Assembly: GCA_003167555.1 (NCBI GenBank) | Contig: PMSN01000019.1 | Location: 1-64,000, forward strand | DNA: 64,000 nucleotides | DNA from: Spartobacteria bacterium | Lineage (GTDB): Bacteria > Verrucomicrobiota > Verrucomicrobiia > Chthoniobacterales > UBA10450 | Reading direction: 5' to 3' | Shown here: one piece after another, positions 7,715 through 17,492 of the stretch | Layout of the letters: each line of letters starts with the position of its first letter | Position numbering within the stretch: the stretch's first letter is position 1 | Program-made: the position numbers and the translations under genes | Notes under the pieces: generated by a model | What the model was told of the DNA's origin: nothing | Seen by the model: the letters and a program-made list of their open reading frames with translations, nothing else | The model's database searches: none

Positions 7715-8119
7715 ATGCTCGCCAGCATGAAACCGAAAACAATGTCCTCTGTCCCCATGGCCAAATGGTTGCTAATCATCATGGCGGGCCTTTTGTTCGC
7801 AGGGCCGATCTATGCCCAAGAGCGGGTGGTCTATGCGGCCTTCCTCAGCGAGAGAGATCACTACAATAGCAATGGCGATCGGCTTACCTCGGTCGCCGAT
7901 ATTTTGCGGCAAGACCGCGCCAACTACTACAAAGGCGGGGGTGACAGCGGGGACGCGGATGACGGAGGCTTTTTCGCCACGACAGAAGGGCGTGCCAAGT
8001 TTGAATACTACACCATCATTCTGGGAAACGTCAGGGCCGCTGCTCTAATCCAAGGCGCACAAAGAAGTGTCGTTGTGCGCGTGGTAGGGCGACGAATCTA
8101 CGTCGAAGCGGTTGAGTGA
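7715..8119 (+). CDS. Hypothetical exported protein, 134 aa or slightly shorter
   Basis: The product has a hydrophobic signal core (WLLIIMAGLLFAGPIYAQE) with likely cleavage after YAQ. About 100 mature residues follow, with a Gly/Asp-rich loop (GGGDSGDADDGG) near residue 75 and a strand-rich C-terminus (SVVVRVVGRRIYVEAVE). Several in-frame ATGs (7715, 7727, 7742, 7757) could be the start. No family is recognised; a periplasmic location is inferred. Confidence 0.55.
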   Translation: MLASMKPKTMSSVPMAKWLLIIMAGLLFAGPIYAQERVVYAAFLSERDHYNSNGDRLTSVADILRQDRANYYKGGGDSGDADDGGFFATTEGRAKFEYYTIILGNVRAAALIQGAQRSVVVRVVGRRIYVEAVE

Positions 8120-8247
8120 GCGAATTGTAGCAAGGCAAGAATAGAAGACGCCCTGCGATGCGGCTAGGACTGCGCCACACAGCGCAGGGGTTATGTCGAC
8201 GGGTTAAACCGCTCCAGTGCGAACGTCAGGCTGCCGGCTTTGATCTG

Positions 8248-8961
8248 ATGATTTTCGCAAACAGTTACTCGGAGCGTTGGTTTAGCTTCTTTCACGCCGG
8301 CATTGCGGAGAGCCGTACAGTTCAGGAGGTCGACTTCATCTGCGCTTGCGCGCCTTTTCCGGGGTTCCGCAAAGTTCTCGATGTGTGTTGTGGGATGGGG
8401 CGGCATGCCCGGGCGCTTTGTAGCAGCGGTTACTCAGTTACGGGTGTTGAGCGGGATACTGCTGCAATTGGCAGGGCACGCGAGCTAGCCGGGGGGCCGA
8501 ACTATATCCAGGCGGATGTCCGCGACTATCAGCCTGAAGCTTCTGCTTACGATCTTGCCATCATCATGTCACAGAGTTTCGGCTATTTCGACGACGCGAC
8601 GAACCGTGATCTGCTCAGACGGCTGGGAATGGGTGTGCGAGAAGGCGGCCGAGTTATTCTCGATCTGTGGAACCTGGAGTTCTTCGTCACTCATCAAGGA
8701 GAGCGGAAGTTCGACTTACCGGATGGGATCGTTCGCGAAAGGAAATGGGTCGAGGACGGCCGACTCTTTGTGCATCTCGATTACCCGGACGGCGGCAGCG
8801 ATGACTTCGAATGGCAATTGTTCACGTCCGCGCAGATGACCTCGTTGGCCGATTCCGTCGGACTAGCTCTCATGGTCTCCTGCACTGACTTCGACATGAG
8901 GACGGAGCCTTCTCCCGCCAAACCTCGGATCCAATTCGTTCTGGAACGCCGAAGCGCATGA
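8248..8961 (+). CDS. Class I SAM-dependent methyltransferase
   Basis: A 237-residue product from ATG 8248. Motif I reads VLDVCCGMGRHA, followed by GVERD and then a YDLAIIMSQSFGYFDD segment. This arrangement resembles methyltransferase domain 25 proteins that act on small molecules. The C-terminal part has several strands (RLFVHLDYPDGGSDDFEWQL) like the beta-rich insertion of this group. The substrate is unknown. The open frame extends 30 codons upstream, but those residues look unlike the family, so the internal start was preferred. Confidence 0.75.
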   Translation: MIFANSYSERWFSFFHAGIAESRTVQEVDFICACAPFPGFRKVLDVCCGMGRHARALCSSGYSVTGVERDTAAIGRARELAGGPNYIQADVRDYQPEASAYDLAIIMSQSFGYFDDATNRDLLRRLGMGVREGGRVILDLWNLEFFVTHQGERKFDLPDGIVRERKWVEDGRLFVHLDYPDGGSDDFEWQLFTSAQMTSLADSVGLALMVSCTDFDMRTEPSPAKPRIQFVLERRSA

Positions 8962-9013
8962 TGCGTGTCCTACCTTTGCTATCGCGCGACGGAGCGCTCG
9001 ATCCACCAAGGCG

Positions 9014-10186
9014 CTAAATTCCGGCGCGCTCGAGAAGAGAGCACAAGACTTTCTCGGCTTCGAAGAATTCGCGGGCAATTTCGCGGGCGGCGAGAGAATG
9101 GCGGGAGAAGTCGGCGTTAATCATCCGGACGGCTTCGGCGATTTCGCCTAACGACTGGAAGGCGATAAGGCCATGACGCCCGCCAAAGAGTTTGGTGAAG
9201 CCGGTTTCCTGGATGATCACGGGCCGTCCGGCCGCGAGGTAGCAACCGCTCCGGTCGCTGAACCAGCCGGTGTTGAGCCGCACGTATTGATCTTTCGCGA
9301 CGGTAAACTCGCCTTTCGAACGCCGGATGTAATCGCGGTAGAGGAGGTAATCGGCGCTCAGATCATGCGGGGCGCGGAAACGCCAGCCGTTCCGGAGAAA
9401 CTTTTCCCGGGTCCGGTCGTCCTTGATGTCGGTCGCAAGCTCGAATGGTTCTCCGGATTTTTTTGGAGCGGCAACGAACCGGATGAACTCGCGCGATTTG
9501 CTCCAAAGATATTTCTCGCCGCGCCACTCGATATCCTTCAGCCCGCTGGTGGACCAGTTGGCGACGGAAGTGAAAACCGCCGCGGGCAGGGGACGCCGAT
9601 TTGTTTTCCAGAGATCGGTCACGATCGGTTGGCGCGTGGGAAGCCATTTCAATTTATGGGTGGGAACGGGGAAGGAACCGGTGCCGACATTTTCGCCAAA
9701 AGTGAAGAGGGCATGGTGACGGCGGAGATATTTGATCGTCGATCTCACGCGCTGATCGACCTTGATCTGCTCGACCCCGGGATCGCTTTCGATGTAGAGA
9801 ATGCGATCGCTCGCGAGCAGGTCCGCGTTGAATTCCTGGGTGCCGCAAACATTAAGGATGGCGTCGGCTTCCCGGTAGAGTTGGCGGATTTTTTTCAGCG
9901 GCAGGCCGGCGGTCGGGTTGCCCGGCAGGTAGCGCGCGCAAAAGCTCCAGCGGTTTCTGAAACCGAATTCGGCGGCGAGATGCTCGAGGATGCGCGCGGC
10001 GTAGTCGAACTCATTGTTCACCTCGAACGTGTCGGGGTTGTAGGGAAGGCGGGCGGAGTCTTCGATGTAAAAGACGTCGTGGCCGAGTCTTTGCAGGCCG
10101 ACGATGTAATGAATGTGCTGCCAGATAACTCCCGCGATAGGGCAGGAACCCATGAAGCCCATGACGATGAGACGGCGTCGCTTCAT
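9014..10186 (-). CDS. Glycosyltransferase-like protein
   Basis: A 390-residue cytoplasmic product. It begins with a strand and glycine-rich turn (IVMGFMGSCPIAGVIWQ) as in GT-B folds. The C-terminal domain holds YVRLNTGWFSDRSGCYLAAG followed by RPVIIQETG, like the donor-sugar binding part of family 1/4 glycosyltransferases. The rest (FYIEDS, DAILNVCGTQEF) also fits that family. It is downstream of an exporter and acyltransferase on the same strand, so a role in cell-surface glycan assembly is inferred. The start at 10186 (MKRRRLIV) is used because upstream codons belong to a repeat element. Confidence 0.65.
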   Translation of the reverse strand: MKRRRLIVMGFMGSCPIAGVIWQHIHYIVGLQRLGHDVFYIEDSARLPYNPDTFEVNNEFDYAARILEHLAAEFGFRNRWSFCARYLPGNPTAGLPLKKIRQLYREADAILNVCGTQEFNADLLASDRILYIESDPGVEQIKVDQRVRSTIKYLRRHHALFTFGENVGTGSFPVPTHKLKWLPTRQPIVTDLWKTNRRPLPAAVFTSVANWSTSGLKDIEWRGEKYLWSKSREFIRFVAAPKKSGEPFELATDIKDDRTREKFLRNGWRFRAPHDLSADYLLYRDYIRRSKGEFTVAKDQYVRLNTGWFSDRSGCYLAAGRPVIIQETGFTKLFGGRHGLIAFQSLGEIAEAVRMINADFSRHSLAAREIAREFFEAEKVLCSLLERAGI

Positions 10187-10195
10187 GAAAAATAA

Positions 10196-10297
10196 GAAAA
10201 CGCCGAACGCCCAACGCCGAACATCCAATATCGAACTCGGAAAGCACTTTTCTGAATTCGGCGTTGGGCGTTGGGCAATGGGCGTTCGGCGTTTTCT
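10196..10297. repeat. Inverted repeat of the CGCCGAACGCCCAACGCCGAA family
   Basis: Arms AACGCCGAACGCCCAACGCC at 10199-10218 and the reverse complement GGCGTTGGGCGTTGGG... ending at about 10296 flank a 40-base spacer. The left arm also reads through into the upstream codons of the glycosyltransferase frame. Elements of this wording are spread through related genomes as far as I recall. It lies between the glycosyltransferase start and the acyltransferase remnant. Confidence 0.6.
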
Positions 10298-10301
10298 GTA
10301 A

Positions 10302-10410
10302 TCATTCGAATCGTTTCATGACGGTCGCAGGATTACCGGCCACAACTACATTCGCGGGAACGCTCTTTGTCACCACGGCGCCGGCGGCGAGGAGGTGGAG
10401 TTGTTGTCGT
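10302..10410 (-). pseudogene. Degenerate tandem copy of the acyltransferase 3' end
   Basis: The minus strand encodes [20 protein letters not shown] followed by ATVMKRFE and a stop at 10302. This parallels [20 protein letters not shown] at the end of the intact acyltransferase. The copy begins right after that gene's stop. The join carries a 2-base insertion relative to the intact sequence, so it is out of frame at its start. It looks like an unequal-recombination relic or the tail of a second hexapeptide acyltransferase. Confidence 0.6.
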
Positions 10411-11009
10411 CATTGTTTTGGAACGTCCAACGTTTTGATTACCACCGCGGGGTTGCCAGCCACGACTACATTGGGCGGCACGCTTTTCGTGACCACGGCG
10501 CCGGCGGCGACGACGGAGTTCTCGCCGATCGTTACGCCTTTCAGAATGATTGCGTTCATTCCGATCCAGACATTATCGCGGATGATCACAGGCACGGTCC
10601 GCAGTTTCGGACGGGGCGGGCGATCCTTGAAGAACGGGGCGAGGGCATGCGCATCGATGATGCGTTGCGCGGGCGCGAGCGGATGAAAATCGGAGTCGGC
10701 GATGCCGACGTTCCAGGAAATCAAACAATGCGAGCCGATCTCGATGCGCTCTTCGGCCATGACGAGTGCGCCATTGAGCAAAGTAAAATCGCCGATCGAG
10801 CATGTTCCGTTGGCGCCGACCGAGAACGAGCAACCGGCGTAGCAGGAAACGTGATTGCCCATGACCACGGCGCGCGGCGCTTTGCTGCGCAGATGCCGAA
10901 AGATCTGGGCGCTCTCGCAATAAAATCCCTCGCCGAAAACGACGTTGGGCGGAATCGGCTGGGTCCACCAATCGCCTTCGACGTGCCGCTCGCTGTTTAC
11001 GTTACTCAT
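10410..11009 (-). CDS. Left-handed beta-helix acyltransferase
   Basis: A 199-residue product with repeated hexapeptide turns ([58 protein letters not shown]), typical of trimeric acetyltransferases of the WbbJ/maltose-O-acetyltransferase type. It probably transfers an acetyl group to a surface sugar. The likely catalytic His is His92 or His108 in the central loops. The start overlaps the upstream exporter's stop by 4 bases (11006-11009), so translation is likely coupled. The glycosyltransferase lies downstream. Confidence 0.75.
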   Translation of the reverse strand: MSNVNSERHVEGDWWTQPIPPNVVFGEGFYCESAQIFRHLRSKAPRAVVMGNHVSCYAGCSFSVGANGTCSIGDFTLLNGALVMAEERIEIGSHCLISWNVGIADSDFHPLAPAQRIIDAHALAPFFKDRPPRPKLRTVPVIIRDNVWIGMNAIILKGVTIGENSVVAAGAVVTKSVPPNVVVAGNPAVVIKTLDVPKQ

Positions 11010-12754
11010 CGAGAAGGATAATTGCCCGCTGCGTAGAGCGTGGCGTAAACGCCGTTTTTTGCCAGCAACTCCGCGCCCGTTCCTTGCTCGACGATCCGCC
11101 CATCCTCGAGCACGACGATCCGGTCGACGCCGTGAATGGTCGCGAGCCGGTGCGTGACGATGAGAGTCGTGCGGCCTTGCATGAGGTCTTTGATGGTTTC
11201 CATGATCGCAGCTTCCGTCGTGGGATCGAGCGCCGAGGTGGGCTCGTCGAGCAGGAGGATCGGAGCGTTTTTCAGAAAGGCGCGCGCGATGCCGATGCGT
11301 TGGCGCTGGCCGACGCTCAGATGCCCGCCGCGTTCGCCGACCGTGCTGTCGTAGCCGGCAGGAAGATGACTGATGAAATCATCGGCTTGGGCGCGACGAG
11401 CTGCTTCGCGGATTTCAGCGTCGGTCGCATCGGGTCGGCCATAGGCGATGTTCTCGCGGATCGTGGTCGAAAAGAGAAGCGTGTCCTGAAGCACGATTGC
11501 AATTTGGGAGCGGAGCGATTTTTTTGTTACCGCCCGCACGTCGCGCCCGTCCAATGCGACGCTGCCTGCATCGGGATCATAGAAGCGCGGAACCAGACTC
11601 AAGAGCGTGCTCTTGCCCGCGCCGGTCCCGCCGACCAAGGCGACGATTTGATTCGGCGCGATCGCAAGGTCGATATCGTGCAGCACCGGCTGCCCGGTTG
11701 CGTAGCCGAAGCTGACGTTTTCAAAACCAATCGCCCCTGCAGTCTCGGTTATCTCCTCCGCGTTCGCGGCGTCGATCACATCAACTTCCCGATCGAGGAC
11801 CTCGAAGCAGCGCCGCGCGCCGGCGGTCGCGCCTTCCATCGCCCAGGCGGTGTAGGTAAGCGATTCGAGCGGCTGGTAAAGCATGAGCAGGTAAGCGCTG
11901 AAGACGAGCAGCGAACCGAGCGTGAGAGTTCCCGCGAGAACGTGCAGCGTTCCGACGTAATACATTGCGGCGGTCCCGATGACCATGAGCGTGCTGATGA
12001 CGAGCGCGCTGTTCACGTTCGTGAGGGTGAGGCGCAAATTCGCGTGCAGACTTTGCTGCGCCTGCAAATGGAACTGGCGCACTTCCCATTCCTCGCGGCC
12101 GAACGCATGCACCATGCGCACCGAGCTCAAACCTTCCTGCGCTTGCGCGAGCAGGGCGCTTTCCTGTTCCTGGATTGAGGTCGAGTCGCGGCGAATGCGA
12201 TGCGCGAAGAAATAAATTGCGGCCACAATTGCGGGCACGACCGCGAGCGAGAGCAGCGTCAGTTGCCAATCGATCCGGACCATGACGCAAAACGTCCCGA
12301 TCAGCGTGACGATCGAACCGAAAATATTGGTGAAACCCTTGTTGTAGATCGTCTGGATTGATTGCGAATCGTAGGCGACGCGGAAACTCGAATCGCTCGA
12401 GCGGCGCGCGTCGTGGTATTTGAGGGAGAGCGATTGGAGGTAGGCGTAAAGATCGGTTCGCAATTTCAGGAGCGCCTGCAACCCGACTCGGACGAAAATG
12501 TAATTGCTGGCAAGGTTGGTCAGACCCCACAGAAGCTGGAGGCCCACCAGCGCCAGACAAAGCCACGGGATCAGATCGGGCGAATTCCCGAAATGGGCGT
12601 GCGGATTTCGCGGGAGAATATCGTCGACGATGATCTTGAACGGCCAGGGCTTGAGCAGATTGAGAGCGATACCGCAAAGCGAGAGGAGGAGACCGATCAA
12701 TGTTTGCCCGAGAAACGGGCGGTAGTAATGAAGCGCGCGACGATAAATCGACAT
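11006..12754 (-). CDS. ABC exporter, MsbA-like (fused membrane and ATPase domains)
   Basis: A 582-residue half-transporter. The N-terminal 310 residues form six membrane helices. The ATPase follows with Walker [10 protein letters not shown], the signature [15 protein letters not shown], Walker B ILLLDEP and the H-loop THRLATIH. The domain order is that of lipid-flippase and multidrug exporters. The substrate is unknown. As it is followed directly by an acyltransferase and then a glycosyltransferase, export of a lipid-linked glycan or modified lipid is plausible. The start is the first ATG at 12754. Confidence 0.88.
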   Translation of the reverse strand: MSIYRRALHYYRPFLGQTLIGLLLSLCGIALNLLKPWPFKIIVDDILPRNPHAHFGNSPDLIPWLCLALVGLQLLWGLTNLASNYIFVRVGLQALLKLRTDLYAYLQSLSLKYHDARRSSDSSFRVAYDSQSIQTIYNKGFTNIFGSIVTLIGTFCVMVRIDWQLTLLSLAVVPAIVAAIYFFAHRIRRDSTSIQEQESALLAQAQEGLSSVRMVHAFGREEWEVRQFHLQAQQSLHANLRLTLTNVNSALVISTLMVIGTAAMYYVGTLHVLAGTLTLGSLLVFSAYLLMLYQPLESLTYTAWAMEGATAGARRCFEVLDREVDVIDAANAEEITETAGAIGFENVSFGYATGQPVLHDIDLAIAPNQIVALVGGTGAGKSTLLSLVPRFYDPDAGSVALDGRDVRAVTKKSLRSQIAIVLQDTLLFSTTIRENIAYGRPDATDAEIREAARRAQADDFISHLPAGYDSTVGERGGHLSVGQRQRIGIARAFLKNAPILLLDEPTSALDPTTEAAIMETIKDLMQGRTTLIVTHRLATIHGVDRIVVLEDGRIVEQGTGAELLAKNGVYATLYAAGNYPSR

Positions 12755-12757
12755 GGG

Positions 12758-12861
12758 AATTTAGGGTTGGCAGATTGCCGATTTCAGATTGAACTAACGC
12801 GCGATCGAAGCTCAGGCTAATTCCCGAAATCGAAACTTCAAAATCCCAAATCTGAAATCTT
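12758..12861. repeat. Inverted repeat between exporter and DedA genes
   Basis: GATTTCAGATTG at 12780-12791 pairs with CAAATCTGAAATC at 12847-12859, with one bulge. This fills the gap between the divergent exporter and DedA genes and reaches to within a few bases of the DedA start. It resembles repeats of the kind often seen as spurious peptide-coding frames in related genomes. It could affect promoter placement. Confidence 0.5.
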
Positions 12862-12864
12862 GTC

Positions 12865-13524
12865 ATGCATCATCTCGTTGAAGTTTGGTTCCACTGGGTG
12901 CTGACCGGCGGTTACGCCGCAGTTTTTTGGCTCATGGCGCTGGAGAGCACCATCATTCCCATCCCGAGTGAGGTGGTGATTCCGCCCGCCGCGATTGTGG
13001 CGGCGACGCAGCAAGGCGCGGGCATGTCGCTCGTGGGCGTGGTCATTGCGGGAACGCTCGGGTCATGGTTCGGCTCGGCCATTATGTATTGGGTGGCGCG
13101 CTGGCTGGGTCGTCCGGCGATCCTCCGATGGGGGAAGTATTTTTTCGTGCCGCCGGAGAAGCTGGCCCGCGCGGAAGTTTTTCTGCGCCGCTACGAAGCT
13201 GGCGGAATTTTCTTTGCGCGCTTGCTCCCGGTCATTCGCCATCTCATTTCCATTCCGGCGGGAATCGTCCGGATGAGTTTTTTGAAATTCAGTGTTCTCA
13301 CGCTGATCGGCGCGGGAGCTTGGTGTAGCGTGCTCGCGTGGCTCGGCGGGCGGGTCGGCGCACGGCTGACTCCCGCGCAATTGCAGGATGCAGACGCGAT
13401 CATCAAGGCGACGAAATCCCAATCCTTCCCGATCGTCGGGGCGGTGCTGCTGGTTTGTGTCCTCTATTTCGTCGCCATGAAGCTGACCGCGCCGAAGTCG
13501 GAGCGGATTGATTCGCGGCTTTGA
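12865..13524 (+). CDS. DedA-family membrane protein
   Basis: A 219-residue integral membrane protein. It has the DedA marks: an acidic residue in the first helix region (LESTIIPIPSEVV), the Gly-rich helix GTLGSWFGSAIMYW, and the ARLLPVIRHLISIPAGIVRM motif with conserved arginines. Members of the family are undecaprenyl-phosphate or other lipid flippases. It is divergent from the MsbA-like exporter, whose genes also bear on envelope lipids. The terminal helix is near residues 185-205. Confidence 0.85.
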   Translation: MHHLVEVWFHWVLTGGYAAVFWLMALESTIIPIPSEVVIPPAAIVAATQQGAGMSLVGVVIAGTLGSWFGSAIMYWVARWLGRPAILRWGKYFFVPPEKLARAEVFLRRYEAGGIFFARLLPVIRHLISIPAGIVRMSFLKFSVLTLIGAGAWCSVLAWLGGRVGARLTPAQLQDADAIIKATKSQSFPIVGAVLLVCVLYFVAMKLTAPKSERIDSRL

Positions 13525-13688
13525 TCGCACAGTCGGGTAAATCGCGAAGTGTCTAAAAACCGGACACTCTTGTAACGGTTTTCTCATCGCTCGGCGCGGA
13601 ATCCTCGCGATTGAACGAAAAGCTCCCTGAGGAATCAAACAGACGGGGTCCGTGGCACCCATTCTGCTCAAAAAAGCGCACAACCTTT

Positions 13689-13871
13689 ATGAAACAGACC
13701 AAACAAATCCTCACGTCGCGTCAAAAACTTTCGTTGGGCGATCTCATCCTTGCGGTGAGTTCCTGCACCAAAAACACCAAGGAAACCGTCGCGGCCGTCG
13801 CGGATCTCTTGGGCAGCGGCCAGGTGCGCGTGGAAAACAACGGCGAGTTCACCCGCGCCCGCGTTTGCTAG
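13689..13871 (+). CDS. Small conserved protein, 60 aa
   Basis: A basic 60-residue protein, MKQTKQILTSRQKLSLGDLI to RARVC. The body looks like a helix-turn-helix (LGDLILAVSSCTKNTKETVA, AVADLLGSGQVRVE), with a final strand, so it may be a small winged-helix-like DNA-binding protein. I know no name for it. ATG 13689 is chosen over in-frame upstream starts because those add unrelated residues. A strong terminator follows it at 13894-13942. Confidence 0.55.
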   Translation: MKQTKQILTSRQKLSLGDLILAVSSCTKNTKETVAAVADLLGSGQVRVENNGEFTRARVC

Positions 13872-13893
13872 GTCGCGCGTTTCCAAGCTTTCG

Positions 13894-13942
13894 AAAAGCG
13901 TCGCTTCAGCGGTCCGATTCCGCCGGAGCGACGCTTTTTTTT
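13894..13942 (+). terminator. Rho-independent terminator
   Basis: AAAAGCGTCGCT at 13894-13905 pairs with AGCGACGCTTTT at 13927-13938, and the stem merges into an uninterrupted T run. It lies just after the 60-residue gene and before purB. Confidence 0.85.
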
Positions 13943-13989
13943 GCGTACAAAACGCTTTCCGTTTTGATTCCCGCTTTTATCTTCACCGA

Positions 13990-15285
<1,296 letters not shown>

Positions 15286-15302
15286 CACCGCGCGGCTTGG
15301 CG

Positions 15303-17438
15303 TCAGGCCGCCGCTGAGTTCAAAATGAATTCGACAATGCGCGCGGAGGAATCGAGCCGCACGCCCACTGTTTCGAACTCCGTGCCGCCAGTGGCGCGCC
15401 CTTGCGGATCGAGTGTGATGCGCACGCGGCTGCCTTCAGGTTGCAGGACGAGTTGAGCCACCTCGAAGCGATCGGTCAGCTCGACTGCGGCGACTTTAAA
15501 ATGCGCGACGAGTTGCATCGTCATCGGCGCCGAGCTGCCGGCGACGAATTGAATGCACGCCTTTTCATTCACGAGCGCCACGTTATTGATTTCAAAACCG
15601 TTGTGGGGGTGGACGGAGTCCGCCGCGCGGCGCGTGGGGACGACACGCATCGTGCGGAGTTGGCCGCGGGCATCGAGCTCTGCCGGGCCGAGTTCGAAGC
15701 CGGGTCCCCAGAAATTACCAGCGTTCCCAGGCAGCGGCTGGGTCAACGACAAAGTCCGGGCGGTTGGTTTAGCTCGGATGGTGCCGATCTGAAATCGCGG
15801 GGTGAATTGCACAGAGATCACCTCCATGCCCAGGCCGAGAATGACAGTGCTGCCATTCGAGGCGGGAACTTTCGCGGCCGACGGCTGCGGCCTCGCCGAC
15901 TGGGCGAAAAGCGCCGGCACGGCGTGCGTCGGTTGGATTGGCGGCGGCGGCATGATGGGCCGTTCCGCGACCTGGACCGCACCTGGCGGAGGCGAAATCT
16001 CTTGAGGCTTCGCTGTCGCCGGCGGAACTGGAGGCGGTGCCACGGCTGCCGGTTTCGTCGTGACCTCTTTGATTTCGGCTTCGCGCGGGACAGTTTTCTT
16101 TATTGGTTTTTTGCCATTTCCATTCCGGGGGCGCTTCGCCTCGGGGGCAGCGACGGCCGGCTCTTCAACCGCAGTTTGCGCTGGCGCGGTTTCTTTCGTG
16201 GGGGGAAGCGGTCCTTTCGCCAGCGTTTCCTGCACAAGCGCGACGAGTGCGTCGGACATGAACGGCTTCGCGATCGTCGCGACCACATTTCGAAATCGCT
16301 CCGCCGTCGTCATCATCTCGGGCACATGGCCCGACATCATCACGACGGGAATCCGCGCCGTCGCTTCATTCTGAAGCAGTCGCTCGCAGACTTGGTCGCC
16401 GCGCAGATCGGGCAGGCTGTAATCGAGCAGGACCAGATCGGGAATCATCACCTCGGCGCGGCGTGCGCCTTCGCCGCCCGTAAAAGTTGTGACGATCTGG
16501 AGACTGGGGTCGGCGTTCGCCAGCGCGTCTTCGACGAAGATCAGCAACATCTCGGTATCGTCGATGACGACAATTTTCTTCCCGGTTTTCGAAACCTCTT
16601 TCGCGGGTTTCGGTTCGGTCGCTGCCGTCGGCGGCGGTTGTGCTCGCCTCTTCCTTTCTTCCTCGCTCGGTTTTGTTTTCCGAAGCGCGTCGAGAAAAAC
16701 ATTTTGCCAGGATCCTTTGATCGTGTGCGGCGCGTCGGTCGATCGTTGTGTTTCCTTTCCGCGCGCATCATTCCAACGGAGCGCTTCCTGCAACGCACCT
16801 GTTCCGCTCAGGCCCGGCGTGAGCGCATGACAAATTTGGCCATCCACGAAATGGATCTCGCCCGTCCGCTCGTCCGCCGACTCGAGGTGCAGAACGACCG
16901 TCGCGCCGGTCACGCACTCGATCGGCACCAAATCGCGCGGATTCAAATCGCGCAGTGTCCCGCGTGAATCGCCCGAGCTTCCTTCGGTCCAAGGACCCAG
17001 AAGCGCCTGGACCGCTGCTCCGAATTCTGCCAGCTCGAACGGTTTCTCGATGAACTGAATCGCATTCGGCCCGTAACGCTCGGAAGCAAATTCCCTTGGA
17101 AGGCCGGAAGCGATCGCCAGGACTCGCGCGTCCGGATGGTCCGCAGACATCCGACTTAGGAAATCGATCGCGCCCGGCTGCGGCGGATCGAGATCAACGA
17201 TAAAGAGCAGCGGCTGCGTTTCCGCCGCGGCCGCGGCCGCTTCGGCCAGCGATGCGACCATGCGCGTGCGATGTCGCGGCGCGAATTTCTTCAGAGCAGA
17301 GGTAATGGCCGCGGCGAGCGCGTCGTATTCCTCGATGAGAAGAACGCTAGGCGCTGTCCTGGCAGGAGATTCGAGCGAGGCAGGCACGGCGATAGCGACT
17401 GGAAGACGCGAGTATGGAAGGTGCGTTCGCCATGTCAA
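15303..17438 (-). CDS. Two-receiver response regulator with PATAN (DUF4388) domain
   Basis: A 711-residue protein. A first REC-like domain spans about 30-150 with FIVDLDPP. A DUF4388/PATAN-type segment follows at about 160-235 (GTLRDLNPRDLV, HLESADERTGEIHFVDG). A second, better REC domain is at about 290-410 (VVIDD, LVLLDY, the phosphoacceptor Asp in LLDYSLPDLRG, and MMSGH with the Lys in IAKPF). A Pro/Ala-rich linker of about 130 residues follows. A C-terminal domain of about 170 residues has no family I recognise. The protein has no obvious DNA-binding region. It lies downstream of the MacAB-like genes. Confidence 0.75.
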   Translation of the reverse strand: MTWRTHLPYSRLPVAIAVPASLESPARTAPSVLLIEEYDALAAAITSALKKFAPRHRTRMVASLAEAAAAAAETQPLLFIVDLDPPQPGAIDFLSRMSADHPDARVLAIASGLPREFASERYGPNAIQFIEKPFELAEFGAAVQALLGPWTEGSSGDSRGTLRDLNPRDLVPIECVTGATVVLHLESADERTGEIHFVDGQICHALTPGLSGTGALQEALRWNDARGKETQRSTDAPHTIKGSWQNVFLDALRKTKPSEEERKRRAQPPPTAATEPKPAKEVSKTGKKIVVIDDTEMLLIFVEDALANADPSLQIVTTFTGGEGARRAEVMIPDLVLLDYSLPDLRGDQVCERLLQNEATARIPVVMMSGHVPEMMTTAERFRNVVATIAKPFMSDALVALVQETLAKGPLPPTKETAPAQTAVEEPAVAAPEAKRPRNGNGKKPIKKTVPREAEIKEVTTKPAAVAPPPVPPATAKPQEISPPPGAVQVAERPIMPPPPIQPTHAVPALFAQSARPQPSAAKVPASNGSTVILGLGMEVISVQFTPRFQIGTIRAKPTARTLSLTQPLPGNAGNFWGPGFELGPAELDARGQLRTMRVVPTRRAADSVHPHNGFEINNVALVNEKACIQFVAGSSAPMTMQLVAHFKVAAVELTDRFEVAQLVLQPEGSRVRITLDPQGRATGGTEFETVGVRLDSSARIVEFILNSAAA

Positions 17439-17492
17439 AGCAAAGCCGTTGCAAGTTACGTGCCTCCCGCGTCGCCGCCGAACGGTTTGACG

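Noticed and set aside
9173-10195. Long plus-strand ORF opposite the glycosyltransferase
   Set aside because: It is the codon-biased shadow of the real minus-strand gene, which shows family motifs. The shadow shows none.
11084-12178. Long plus-strand ORF opposite the ABC exporter
   Set aside because: Antisense to a gene with clear Walker and signature motifs; no family sequence of its own.
15402-16967. 521-residue plus-strand ORF opposite the PATAN protein
   Set aside because: Low-complexity Arg/His-rich product typical of antisense frames in GC-rich genes.
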